A stretch of 64,000 nt of DNA from Salinibaculum rarum (GTDB taxonomy: Archaea > Halobacteriota > Halobacteria > Halobacteriales > Haloarculaceae). The stretch lies in the NCBI RefSeq assembly GCF_030505615.1, contig NZ_CP129994.1:310001-374000 (forward strand). Direction: 5' to 3'. Under the pieces are notes generated by a model. The model was not told the DNA's origin, did not search any database, and saw only the letters and a list, made by a program, of their open reading frames with translations. A program made the translations under genes and the position numbers. Each line of letters starts with the position of its first letter. The first letter of the stretch is position 1. Of this stretch, positions 17,047 to 24,875 are shown in pieces.

Positions 17047-18261
17047 CTAGAGTGCGGATTCCAAGATTTCATTCACGGCTTCTCGGTCGATGTGTTGCTG
17101 GTGGAATTGGTCGTCATGAACCACCGATTCTAATTCATTTAACGCAGTTTCAATCGTGTCAGCGTGCCACTCATCAAGATATTCATCGCCTGTTGCCGCG
17201 CGTTTCTGCTTGGCGTACTCCTTGATTGCGTCAACCGGTAAGTCAACGACTTGCGCGTCTTCCGGGAGATTCTCATAGACACGGATGAGCGCCATGAAAT
17301 CCGTTGGCGGATACTGTGGTTCTGCAACGATAGTACTCCCAGCGACATATGCTGCTGTGAGAATTGACCGTGTCACATACACGAAGCGTTTGACTCGACG
17401 ATCCGTCGACGCCCATTCCCACTCGTCGGCAGTCCCTTCATCAACCGTTGTGTATGACAGTTCACGCTGTTTACCAGAGTCGGCATGCTCAACAACAAGC
17501 AAATCTTCGCTGCGATCCGTCTCAACAATCTCCCAAGTGTCTTTCTGGACGTGATCACGTTTCACTAACCCCCACTTTTCGCCTGGTCCGACCTCAGACA
17601 AATGTATGGTTTCAGTGTGATCATCGGTTATCGACCGTGCAGTAATACTACCAGCACTATCAGCAGATTCCGGGAGGACCTCAAACTGTTCATGACGTGT
17701 GTCAGTCTTGTGCTCAGTCGGTGTATGCCGTAATCGTTGCACGAAATTATCCCGGTACATTCGCCCAGCTTGCCCATACGCGTGCCCGATGAGCGCACCA
17801 GGCCGAAACGATTCCAATGCGACGTTTTCGAGTTCATGGATGCACGGATGTTCTTCGTGGAGATACCGAATTGGTGACGCAAGGAATCGAAGCGCACTTG
17901 CGTTCGATTCGTTCACCAACTCACTGAATTTCGTAATATTCCACGCCTTGAATTCGACGTCTTGGTCGCTTGCAGCGACATCGTAGTTGAGTTCCTGTTC
18001 GAGCGTGGCGTATTCCGTGCCAAGTTGATAGTACGCCGCTGTGGGCTGCCGAAAGACGACCGCAACGTCATAATCGCTTGTATCACTGTTGAGATTCCAA
18101 GCATGACTTCCGACGTCGCGCGCAGCGAGCACTTTCACGTCGTAATCTGCTTCGATATTCGTGAGAGCGTCCTGAATAGCCGTGATATCGTCGTCTGGAA
18201 TCGACGCCAGTGCACTACTTGGTGATCGATCGTCCGGATGGCGTGGTGTCGAGATACCCAT
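17047..18261 (-). CDS. Predicted nucleotidyltransferase (COG3541-like, MNT fold)
   Basis: A 404-residue protein. GSHAWNLNSDTSDYDVAVVF is the GS...DxD signature of the polymerase-beta nucleotidyltransferase fold. The helical C-terminal part contains GQAGRMYRDNFVQ and then RSILTAAYVAG, as in proteins sometimes linked to RNA repair in phages. A region of about 100 residues between the core and the C-terminal helices looks like an insertion relative to the shorter paralogue at 29471-30256. The ATG at 18261 is chosen because the family homology starts shortly after it. The substrate is unknown. It follows a small leaderless ORF. Confidence 0.75.
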   Translation of the reverse strand: MGISTPRHPDDRSPSSALASIPDDDITAIQDALTNIEADYDVKVLAARDVGSHAWNLNSDTSDYDVAVVFRQPTAAYYQLGTEYATLEQELNYDVAASDQDVEFKAWNITKFSELVNESNASALRFLASPIRYLHEEHPCIHELENVALESFRPGALIGHAYGQAGRMYRDNFVQRLRHTPTEHKTDTRHEQFEVLPESADSAGSITARSITDDHTETIHLSEVGPGEKWGLVKRDHVQKDTWEIVETDRSEDLLVVEHADSGKQRELSYTTVDEGTADEWEWASTDRRVKRFVYVTRSILTAAYVAGSTIVAEPQYPPTDFMALIRVYENLPEDAQVVDLPVDAIKEYAKQKRAATGDEYLDEWHADTIETALNELESVVHDDQFHQQHIDREAVNEILESAL

Positions 18262-18392
18262 ATTGGAGTTCTCCGAGTTCTGTTTGTCAGTTTTTGTTTG
18301 CTGTGTCTTTAGTTCTAGGGGCGCGCCTGTATTTCGTCGTATACCAGTAGTTGAAAATACAGCAGTTCTATTCAGATCGCTGTTAGTACTTT

Positions 18393-18497
18393 TCACTCTT
18401 CAGTGTAGTCTCTTCCGCATTCTTCCATCGCGTTCAACAGAGCAGAAAGCTGCTTTTGTAACTCATCTTTGGACACTTTCTGTGAATCCTTGTCCAT
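18393..18497 (-). CDS. Small leaderless ORF (34 aa)
   Basis: The ORF encodes 34 residues with one amphipathic helix (KDELQKQLSALLNAMEE). The ATG at 18497 lies 27 nt from the centre of a clear TATA box, so it would be the first cistron of the transcript that continues into the nucleotidyltransferase. Its brevity keeps confidence moderate. Confidence 0.45.
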   Translation of the reverse strand: MDKDSQKVSKDELQKQLSALLNAMEECGRDYTEE

Positions 18498-18520
18498 ACA
18501 TTATAATCTTCGGCAAGACA

Positions 18521-18530
18521 TATAAATATT
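18521..18530 (-). promoter_or_regulatory. TATA box for the 34-aa ORF and nucleotidyltransferase
   Basis: AATATTTATA on the minus strand is centred about 28 nt upstream of the ATG at 18497. Confidence 0.65.
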
Positions 18531-18777
18531 AGTTTTTAATTCTATAGGGGGGTGTTTTAGACATTTGTTATTGTATTGGCGCGAGAAAGATTTTTGTGTG
18601 ATATTATACGCTCTTCTTTCGTTTCTCATCTTGGTCTTCGTGTGCCATTATCTTGTCCTCGATGTGCTTTGCAAGTGGGCTGTAATTTTTGGATTAAAGG
18701 TAAATCAGCAAGTGAAATTTGAACTTCTTTCCCTGAATAAAATAACCATATTTTCAACCACTGATACCACGGCGCGC
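18531..18777. other. AT-rich intergenic region
   Basis: This is about 250 nt of unusually AT-rich sequence with T-runs and no supportable gene. A plus-strand frame here (18565-18810) is Leu/Phe/Val-rich and overlaps the end of the HAD gene, so I read it as spurious. Confidence 0.5.
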
Positions 18778-19383
18778 TCACTCGAGTTGCTTAAGGCTAG
18801 TTTCGAGTAATTCTCGGAGTTGCGTCCACGAAGAGACAGAGTACGTGTCTGGGTGATTGAGTGTAGTAGATTCCCAAGCACCAGTGAAATGGATGCCGTG
18901 AGATCCGTCGTTCACAGCATCCAGGACGTGCTTGTGGTAGTCGTCAATGAGGACGTCAAAGGACGTGTCAGCGTTCGTTTTGTTGTCTGGAATATTAGAA
19001 GGAAGTTCAATATCTGGGAATCCATGCCGTGCAAGCCATTTCTCGATGTTGTCGTGGATTTCAGGTGGGCGATGTGTGACGATGATTGGATCTGCAAACG
19101 GGTGGTTGGCAAGCCAGTTTGCATGTTTAATAGCGCCAGGAACCGGGTTTGTCTCTGTGAGTACGTCTGGATCACCAGCGAATTCCCACATGATGTCACC
19201 CATTGTGAGGTCGGTGTTGGGAATGGATCCATCCCATTCGATGTCGTTACGGGTGAAGTCTGGCGCGTGATTTTCTTGAATGTGCTTGGTGGCGTACCCG
19301 TGGATGTCGCAAAGTACACCGTCGAAGTCAAGTCCGATGTGGACTCGTGGCGAATCAAAAGCCAAGTGAGTATCTACAGACAT
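18778..19383 (-). CDS. HAD-family 5'(3')-nucleotidase-like phosphatase
   Basis: A 201-residue protein with HAD motif I LDFDGVLCD (about residues 18-26), motif II in PIIVTHRP (about 99-106) and the acidic motif FDVLIDDY (about 144-151) followed by helices. The arrangement matches small cytosolic 5' or 3' deoxynucleotidases, which dephosphorylate (d)NMPs and occur on phages beside nucleotide-metabolism genes. With CMP kinase it suggests some control of the nucleotide pool. The substrate is not determined. Confidence 0.75.
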   Translation of the reverse strand: MSVDTHLAFDSPRVHIGLDFDGVLCDIHGYATKHIQENHAPDFTRNDIEWDGSIPNTDLTMGDIMWEFAGDPDVLTETNPVPGAIKHANWLANHPFADPIIVTHRPPEIHDNIEKWLARHGFPDIELPSNIPDNKTNADTSFDVLIDDYHKHVLDAVNDGSHGIHFTGAWESTTLNHPDTYSVSSWTQLRELLETSLKQLE

Positions 19384-19468
19384 ATGCTGAGTAGGTTATC
19401 TGCTGCTGTGAGGCTATTGTTTTGAAGTGTTTAAAAATTCTTCCTATACGATTTGGGGTTATGCTTCA

Positions 19469-19762
19469 TCATGCAATCTGCGGTTCACCAGCCTTTGCGA
19501 GTGCATCATATTTCTGCTCGTCAGCATTCCACTCACATGCTGGTGCGAGAATTGATTGGACGTATTCCACCGGGATGACAGTGCCTTCCTGCATTGCGGG
19601 CCCCCATCGGATACTTACAAAGTCGTCATGTCCTTCCGTGTCTGTTCGCATCTTCGGCTCCACATCAACTCGCATTACGCGAGCACGATGTTTCCCATAG
19701 AGTCCACCGTTCGTTCGCGCGAATACGAGCATATCTCGTTCGAGGTCGTCAAGAGTAATCAT
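19469..19762 (-). CDS. Hypothetical protein (97 aa)
   Basis: A small beta-rich protein (ERDMLVFARTNGG, then EGTVIPVEYVQSILAPA) with no recognised motif. It starts 38 nt below a stem-loop that lies in a divergent intergenic region. The function is unknown. Confidence 0.65.
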   Translation of the reverse strand: MITLDDLERDMLVFARTNGGLYGKHRARVMRVDVEPKMRTDTEGHDDFVSIRWGPAMQEGTVIPVEYVQSILAPACEWNADEQKYDALAKAGEPQIA

Positions 19763-19800
19763 GGATGTTGTTGGCTGAGGGTATGACTTGGTTAAGACCG

Positions 19801-19841
19801 GTGGCGCCGCGCTTCACTCGTCTTCAGCGGCGCGGCGCCAC
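19801..19841 (-). repeat. GC-rich stem-loop in a divergent intergenic region (family HP)
   Basis: A perfect 12-bp stem with a 17-nt loop ending GTGAA on the minus strand. It is 38 nt upstream of the minus gene (19762), and the plus gene on its other side starts at 19913. It cannot be the terminator of an upstream minus-strand gene. Confidence 0.8.
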
Positions 19842-19912
19842 ACTGCGTTTCATCGGGGCTTCAGCTTATCCGTGAGCCGTGACTACACTGTGGTAACTGG
19901 TGACCGGTTGGT

Positions 19913-20752
19913 ATGTCGAATTCGGACTTTCAGTTCTATTGGGGCGCTGCCAGCGGCAGTGCGCAAAAAGCACTCCGGAAACTCGAAGAACCGTCTGTGA
20001 TGTTGAACTATGCGACGAAAAACAACTACCCGTGGGAAGGCATCGATGAACTCTTCATTGACAGTGGCGCGTACTCGTTTTTGATGGGGAAAGGCGAATA
20101 TGCCACAACTGACACGGACTACTTGGAGTACGTGGAAACGCACAATCCGCGATTTTTCGCGCTTCGAGATTATCTCTGCGCGCCAGATGTCCTCGAGGAA
20201 CACAACGCTACCGTCGAAACACACCAAACAAAGACAACAACCCGACACTGTGAAATGATGGACTTAATTGACGACCGCGGGATAGCAACTGACGCAATAC
20301 CAGTCAGCGTCGTGCAGGGATGGCAGCCGCATCAGTACGCAGAACACGTTGATGACCTGCGTGACCACGGATTATTAACAGATCGTGTTGGCATCGGCTC
20401 GGTCGCACGGAAGAATCAGGCAGAAACAGTTCGACGTGTTATTCACACGGTGCGAGAAGCACTCCCATCTCGGTGTTCAATTCACGCATTCGGTGTGAAA
20501 CGGTCACTTCTCAAATTCCCAGACATCGTTGACGTATTGGCAAGTGCAGACAGTTGCGCGTACGAATTCGACCAGTACATGAACCACACTGTCCATGCAG
20601 ACGTCACAACGTCGAAATCCTGGCGTGACTACGCGTTCTTCTATTTGCGGATGAAACGCCGTGTTGAGACACTAGTGACAGCAGCAAACGGCGCAGCAGA
20701 ACCGAGTGCTATCCGTGATGACTCTCAAGAAGGGCTTGACGCGTTCTTGTGA
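19913..20752 (+). CDS. DpdA / tRNA-guanine transglycosylase-like enzyme
   Basis: A 279-residue protein with the TGT-like barrel pattern. LFIDSGAYSF (about residues 45-54) is followed by FALRDYLCAPDV, then IPVSVVQGW (about 126-134), VGIGSVARKN (about 158-167) and CSIHAFGVKRSLL...SADSCAYEF (about 187-215). The order Asp, VQG, GIG, GV then Asp parallels base-binding and nucleophile strands in TGT and DpdA. DpdA exchanges guanine in DNA for a 7-deazaguanine base and is known in haloarchaeal virus HVTV-1. This gene leads a short plus-strand group with Gins51. A second TGT-like gene lies at 40855-41772. Whether it acts on DNA or tRNA is inference. Confidence 0.72.
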   Translation: MSNSDFQFYWGAASGSAQKALRKLEEPSVMLNYATKNNYPWEGIDELFIDSGAYSFLMGKGEYATTDTDYLEYVETHNPRFFALRDYLCAPDVLEEHNATVETHQTKTTTRHCEMMDLIDDRGIATDAIPVSVVQGWQPHQYAEHVDDLRDHGLLTDRVGIGSVARKNQAETVRRVIHTVREALPSRCSIHAFGVKRSLLKFPDIVDVLASADSCAYEFDQYMNHTVHADVTTSKSWRDYAFFYLRMKRRVETLVTAANGAAEPSAIRDDSQEGLDAFL

Positions 20753-20789
20753 ATTTCACGCTCGGGTGAGACACGAATCTTTTTCAGGC

Positions 20790-20850
20790 TGCCAGATGCA
20801 CATTAGGATAACCCGCAACTGGCATGCACATTCCCGCGAGGTGCATGTGC
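20790..20850. repeat. Overlapping inverted repeats upstream of Gins51
   Basis: Two alternative hairpins share bases: TGCCAG at 20790-20795 with CTGGCA at 20819-20824, and CATGCAC at 20823-20829 with GTGCATG at 20841-20847. They end 50 nt before the Gins51 start and could switch. They resemble the HP family only loosely. Confidence 0.5.
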
Positions 20851-20899
20851 GTAGTGACGCTAAGAAACCGCCGGTCAAGTAAACAGCATCTAATACACG

Positions 20900-21694
20900 A
20901 TGAACCTGGACGACCTCCATCATTATCGAAAACAGGCACGGGATAGTGACTCACTCCAAGACCTTCCAAACGACTTCTACGAGGAGGCAGCAACATACAT
21001 TGCTGATCTTAAAGCTGAGCGTGACGAAATTGCTGCTGAATCAGATGACCCATTCAGCGATCAAGAAGTACGGTTATTGAGTGACGAGGTTGACACTGCG
21101 CAGTCGTTGCTCGAAGCAATTTATGAACGTCGCGTTGGGAAATTAGTGAAAGCATCGTCATTTTCTGCGGCAGGACTGAACAATGGTGTCGATGAAAGCA
21201 CACTGGCAAACCGAGAACAATCTCTCTTTGACGACCTGACATCACGCCTTGTCGAGGACCGTGAGGCGGTTGACCCACTCTTTACCGGGACACCCGAACC
21301 AAGTGAAACAGATTTAGAACTCACCGACACCTCGGAAGCCGACACTGACCCAGAGACGCCAGCTGATACCGAGAACTCCGTCGATGAGAACGTCCCTGAG
21401 TCAGAGCTGACGCAATCGAAGGATGAGTCGGGTGTCACTAACCCGAATCCTGAAAGTGCTGATGAGAATACGAGCTCTGATGACGGCGTTGCTCGGACTT
21501 CTGTCAGAGTGACGGTTGATGTCGGTGAAGTGTTTGGCGTTGACGAACGCGAATACGATCTCAAAAAAGGAGATGTCGTCACACTCCCAACCGCGAATGC
21601 AGAACCACTCATTGAGAAAAATGCTGCCGAACGCCTTGAAGACACCTCACCTGATGACACCCGTTCAGCAGAAGCGGCTGAGATACCAGCCTAG
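20900..21694 (+). CDS. GINS complex subunit (Gins51-like)
   Basis: A 264-residue protein. The N-terminal helical A-domain (MNLDDLHHYRK, then EEAATYIADLKAERDEI) is followed by a helical segment, a 90-residue acidic linker, and a C-terminal B-domain with VTVDVGEVFGVDEREYDL and KGDVVTLPTANAEPLIEKNA. This layout and the B-domain phrase fit haloarchaeal Gins51. GINS links the MCM helicase with Cdc45/GAN in the replicative helicase complex. With PCNA in the same window it indicates that the element supplies part of its own fork machinery. It starts 147 nt after the DpdA-like gene on the same strand. Confidence 0.75.
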   Translation: MNLDDLHHYRKQARDSDSLQDLPNDFYEEAATYIADLKAERDEIAAESDDPFSDQEVRLLSDEVDTAQSLLEAIYERRVGKLVKASSFSAAGLNNGVDESTLANREQSLFDDLTSRLVEDREAVDPLFTGTPEPSETDLELTDTSEADTDPETPADTENSVDENVPESELTQSKDESGVTNPNPESADENTSSDDGVARTSVRVTVDVGEVFGVDEREYDLKKGDVVTLPTANAEPLIEKNAAERLEDTSPDDTRSAEAAEIPA

Positions 21695-21787
21695 TGTCTC
21701 TTCAGTCGTGATTCGCTAGATTCGGCTTCCACAGCGTTTCTTGGGTGTATTACAAACCGCGGGAAATATACGTCGTGTTGGCCGACG

Positions 21788-21826
21788 CGCACTGGTAGTG
21801 GAAGCCGGGAGTAATATACCAGTGCG
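21788..21826 (+). promoter_or_regulatory. Palindrome spanning a TATA-like box
   Basis: A perfect 10-bp inverted repeat (CGCACTGGTA with TACCAGTGCG) has a 19-nt spacer and encloses TAATATAC at 21811-21818. It ends 8 nt before the GTG at 21835 and 17 nt before the ATG at 21844. It is well placed to be an operator for the nuclease gene. Confidence 0.5.
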
Positions 21827-21843
21827 GATTATATGTGTGGTAC

Positions 21844-22809
21844 ATGACGTTCTGGTTGATAAAATCAGGCTACCCCGACATCTGGAACCACTGGGTTGAC
21901 GAACTAGCGATATCCGTTGGATGGGATGTCGGACCGCACGAAGACGAGGCCTGGAAAGATCTTCGTAGCCGTATAAAAGACAAATTCGGGAATTACAGCA
22001 ATAAAAAGGCCGGAGATGCGGTTAGTGCTATAAAGACGGTCGCGGGTAATCACCGCGATGAATCCATGCAGATGCAGGAAGGTGATACGGTAATCATCAT
22101 CGGGATGCAAAGCGTCTACGGAAAATCAGTCGTCCGTGGAGTGGTCAAAGTTGGGAGCTACTCGTTCCGAGAGACCGGTATCTCACCGACCGGTGACCAC
22201 ACCTATACTCGGGAAATCGACGAATGGCGGTATGGAAATAAAGAAGATGAGGGGCCAGTTCCCAAGACATGGCTTGATGACGATTTCCAGATGCACGCGG
22301 ACAACACGCTCCATTTACCGGAGACGATCCAGAAATCCTCATTTCAGGACCAAGAAACACTTGACCGGCTTGTCGAGCAGCTTCATGTGACCGAAGCAAT
22401 AGAGGAACCCGCTTACAACCTCCGTGTGAACTCGGAGCGGGCGGTGGAGGAATATCTTGTCGGGAACATCGACCGGTTGATCGACGGTGCAGAAAGTACT
22501 GATCTCCGGCAGCAAGCGTACCTGAATGACAATTGCCGAGCTGACCTCTACTATGAGCCTGATGACAACAGCAGACCGTTGATTGTGGAAATTAAACAGG
22601 GCGAGGCAGGAACAGATAATCCGAATAACGAGGACGCATACGACCAGCTAAAGCGATACATGCGGATTGAACGGGAGAAAGGGAATGATGTCGGCGGTTT
22701 AGTGGTGGCCGAGGCGTTCGATCCCGAGGTTAACGAGAAAGTAGCAGGTGATGACGATGTGGAGATGCGGCAGATCGAAATTGATCTCCGGTTCGAACCG
22801 GTAACCTAA
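21844..22809 (+). CDS. Putative modification-dependent nuclease: EVE-like plus PD-(D/E)XK
   Basis: A 321-residue protein. The first 125 residues begin TFWLIKSGYPDIWNHWVDE and hold KAGDAVSAIKTV and GDTVIIIGMQS, resembling EVE/PUA-like modules that read modified bases. The last 130 residues contain YLVGNIDRLIDG, then CRADLYYEPDDNSRPLIVEIKQGEA and YDQLKRYMR (quoted in parts), a NucS-like PD-(D/E)XK fold with D...ExK. The combination recalls type IV restriction enzymes that cleave modified DNA. Here it could attack rivals or a modifying host. An upstream in-frame GTG at 21835 is possible. It abuts the convergent gene end at 22810. Confidence 0.55.
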   Translation: MTFWLIKSGYPDIWNHWVDELAISVGWDVGPHEDEAWKDLRSRIKDKFGNYSNKKAGDAVSAIKTVAGNHRDESMQMQEGDTVIIIGMQSVYGKSVVRGVVKVGSYSFRETGISPTGDHTYTREIDEWRYGNKEDEGPVPKTWLDDDFQMHADNTLHLPETIQKSSFQDQETLDRLVEQLHVTEAIEEPAYNLRVNSERAVEEYLVGNIDRLIDGAESTDLRQQAYLNDNCRADLYYEPDDNSRPLIVEIKQGEAGTDNPNNEDAYDQLKRYMRIEREKGNDVGGLVVAEAFDPEVNEKVAGDDDVEMRQIEIDLRFEPVT

Positions 22810-23052
22810 CTAGCGAATCTGCTCTGATACGTCTTTTATCGTGTTTGCTTCTTCAGGATTCAGAGAGAGGACGCGTTCTTTCGCGTCACTGTGGTAGATG
22901 AGGACATCGCCATTTCCAGTCAGGTAGAATTCGTGTGTGTTGGTTTTTGCACTCGTGATGATATCATGTTCTGGAAGTGACGGGCAGTAGGAGGAATCCC
23001 ATCCTGAATCGCCTGTGTGAGCGTTGCAGTCGTGGTTTGGATCTATTCGCAT
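22810..23052 (-). CDS. Hypothetical protein (80 aa)
   Basis: A small protein that begins MRIDPNHDCNAHTGD and ends in a segment resembling PqqD-like or reporter-type beta folds (FYLTGNGDVLIYHSD). Two cysteines and two histidines in the first 30 residues could bind a metal. The start at 23052 follows a stem-loop by 35 nt. The function is unknown. Confidence 0.65.
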   Translation of the reverse strand: MRIDPNHDCNAHTGDSGWDSSYCPSLPEHDIITSAKTNTHEFYLTGNGDVLIYHSDAKERVLSLNPEEANTIKDVSEQIR

Positions 23053-23087
23053 AGTTATCACCAGTGGGTGCATGCCGGGACTGGTGT

Positions 23088-23123
23088 GCGGCACGCCCCA
23101 AGTCACCATAGTTGGCGTGCCGC
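23088..23123 (-). repeat. GC-rich inter-operon stem-loop (family HP)
   Basis: A 10-bp perfect stem, extendable past a bulge, with a 16-nt loop that has GGTGA at its centre on the gene strand. It is 35 nt upstream of the start at 23052. Confidence 0.75.
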
Positions 23124-23223
23124 CGCACCGCATTGAATACCGAGAACGTGGTGTCGTGTCAGGGATGAGTGGAAGGTTACGTCCGCGTGAAACGCGGACG
23201 GAACTCCGGTGCGGCAAACAACT

Positions 23224-24582
23224 TCAAAGCTCGTATGTTACGCGAGTTGCTATCCATGCAATCCCACCGAAGACTACGATGTACAACGCTGAGTGGGCAA
23301 ATTGACTGATTAGCAGTGTTTCTGGCATGAATGCAACTGGTTCAACCCAGACTCCGATAATACTCACCACCATCATTATGGTTGATGCACCTGCGATTAC
23401 TGGTGCGCTTCGATAGACTACCCATGCTGCCAGTCCGAGTAGTCCAGCAATAACCTGCACAATCCCACCAACAAGGCGAGATGCAGCATCGATGCAGTCT
23501 GAAAGTCCTAGTTGAGATGAACTCCGGTGTGATGATACACCACTGGGCCCTCGTCGCAGTAGTCGTTCTGTGAATGATGGTTCACGACTGAATGGATCAA
23601 CACGGTTTGATGACTCGGTAAACGCGTTCCGTGCTGGGCCTTGGATGTGCTCTGGTTGTGACTCAATTGTTGTTCGTGATTGAGCCGATGGTGTACTCCA
23701 GTCTCTCTTACGTGATGTACTGGTATTTGATGTTGTTGTCGATGAGTCCGTGTTTCCATTAGTTTCTACAGCATCAACAGCCCCTTCGACTGTTTCTTGT
23801 TTCGCACCGCTAGTTTCGACATTTGAATCACTGGTCGTAGATCCGTGAGTGTCTTCAGTGTTGGAAACAGAATTTTCAGTTGCCGTTTCAGTCACGTCGC
23901 CATCTCCTAACTCGGATTCAAACCCCCACTCTTCACCGGTAGTCTCCACTCCACCATCGCCATGTCCATCAAATCCCGAGTTCTGGTCGAAGGCTTCGCT
24001 CGTGGAACCATCTTCAGTTTTGTGCTGGTCTTCTTCAGCAGTTGATGTTGAACCCTCATTGTTAGGCCGTGTTCGAGCTCGAGGACCTCCACCACTCCCA
24101 TTCGTTACGGTTTGTTCGTCGGCAGAGTTGCTCTTAACTGTTGTAGACTGAGCTCGTGGATCAATGACGGTCGGGTCTTCATCTTGTGACTCGTCTATTG
24201 GAGATTCTGCATTTTCTGAGTCCTTGTGATTTGAGGTAGCATCCGTATGTGCTGTAGTCCCGAATCCGCCTTTATCTATGTTCTCATTGGTTGATGAAGG
24301 AGACTCTGTTTTGTTTGTGCTATCCTGCTCGAAACAGGATGAATTCGGGTTATGACTGTCAGTCGTGTCGCGTGACTTGTTACTATCCGTCGACGCGTCA
24401 TTTGAGTCGTCGTTTTCGTCTACCTCAGTGGGATTGATCTCGCCGATAGGGTCACCAATCAAAGATTCAATATCTTCAATAGTCTCTTCATCGTCTGACT
24501 CCATTGGATCAGTTCCGGTATCGTGGTCAGATGTCTCATCAACAGTGCATGATGAGTCATCTGTGGAATTAGTGTCTGACAT
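23224..24582 (-). CDS. Large acidic disordered protein with C-terminal membrane segments
   Basis: A 452-residue protein. About 330 residues are Ser/Thr/Asp/Glu/Asn-rich and predicted disordered. A short basic stretch (FTERLLRRGPSG) follows, then three hydrophobic segments: ASRLVGGIVQVIAGLLGLAA, APVIAGASTIMMVVSIIGV and SALYIVVFGGIAWIATRV. The long acidic tail is anchored in the membrane. Similar layouts occur in haloarchaeal envelope proteins and in some viral or plasmid surface proteins, but no family is recognised. The ATG at 24582 is chosen because the upstream frame crosses a stem-loop and changes composition. Confidence 0.75.
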   Translation of the reverse strand: MSDTNSTDDSSCTVDETSDHDTGTDPMESDDEETIEDIESLIGDPIGEINPTEVDENDDSNDASTDSNKSRDTTDSHNPNSSCFEQDSTNKTESPSSTNENIDKGGFGTTAHTDATSNHKDSENAESPIDESQDEDPTVIDPRAQSTTVKSNSADEQTVTNGSGGGPRARTRPNNEGSTSTAEEDQHKTEDGSTSEAFDQNSGFDGHGDGGVETTGEEWGFESELGDGDVTETATENSVSNTEDTHGSTTSDSNVETSGAKQETVEGAVDAVETNGNTDSSTTTSNTSTSRKRDWSTPSAQSRTTIESQPEHIQGPARNAFTESSNRVDPFSREPSFTERLLRRGPSGVSSHRSSSQLGLSDCIDAASRLVGGIVQVIAGLLGLAAWVVYRSAPVIAGASTIMMVVSIIGVWVEPVAFMPETLLISQFAHSALYIVVFGGIAWIATRVTYEL

Positions 24583-24634
24583 AGTGAATCCTCCTGGGAG
24601 TGGTGTAGCGCGTGGCTGTCCGGGCGGTGTTTCC

Positions 24635-24675
24635 GGGAGCGCCGCGTCCACACGAGGTGCCTGCGCGGCGCTCCC
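24635..24675 (-). repeat. GC-rich stem-loop (family HP)
   Basis: A perfect 12-bp stem with a 17-nt loop ending GTGGA on the gene strand. It is 52 nt upstream of the start at 24582. Confidence 0.8.
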
Positions 24676-24855
24676 ATGGTGCTTTTTCGGGTGTTCCCAG
24701 TATAAACTGCGGGTACAAAAAGAGTGAGAGTTTTGATTACCGTTGGATGGTACTCTGTGTGACGTACAGTTTGTAGGCACCTAGATAGGGGTAGCGTAAC
24801 TGTTACGAGATTCAGTAGTATTCGGTAGGATTCGTGATTGCACGATCGTCAGTGA

Positions 24856-24875
24856 CCCACCCCTAAAGGGGTGGG
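24856..24875 (-). repeat. Right-end hairpin of the tnpB element, likely 3' end of the omega RNA
   Basis: A 9-bp stem with an AA loop overlaps the last codons of tnpB. In this family the guide RNA (omega RNA) comes from the 3' end of tnpB and reads past this boundary into the flank, so the flank below 24850 would be the guide. Confidence 0.6.

Noticed and set aside
18565..18810. Plus-strand frame with hydrophobic stretches in the AT-rich gap
   Set aside because: It is Leu/Phe/Val-rich only because of T-rich DNA. It overlaps the end of the HAD gene and has no conserved start context.
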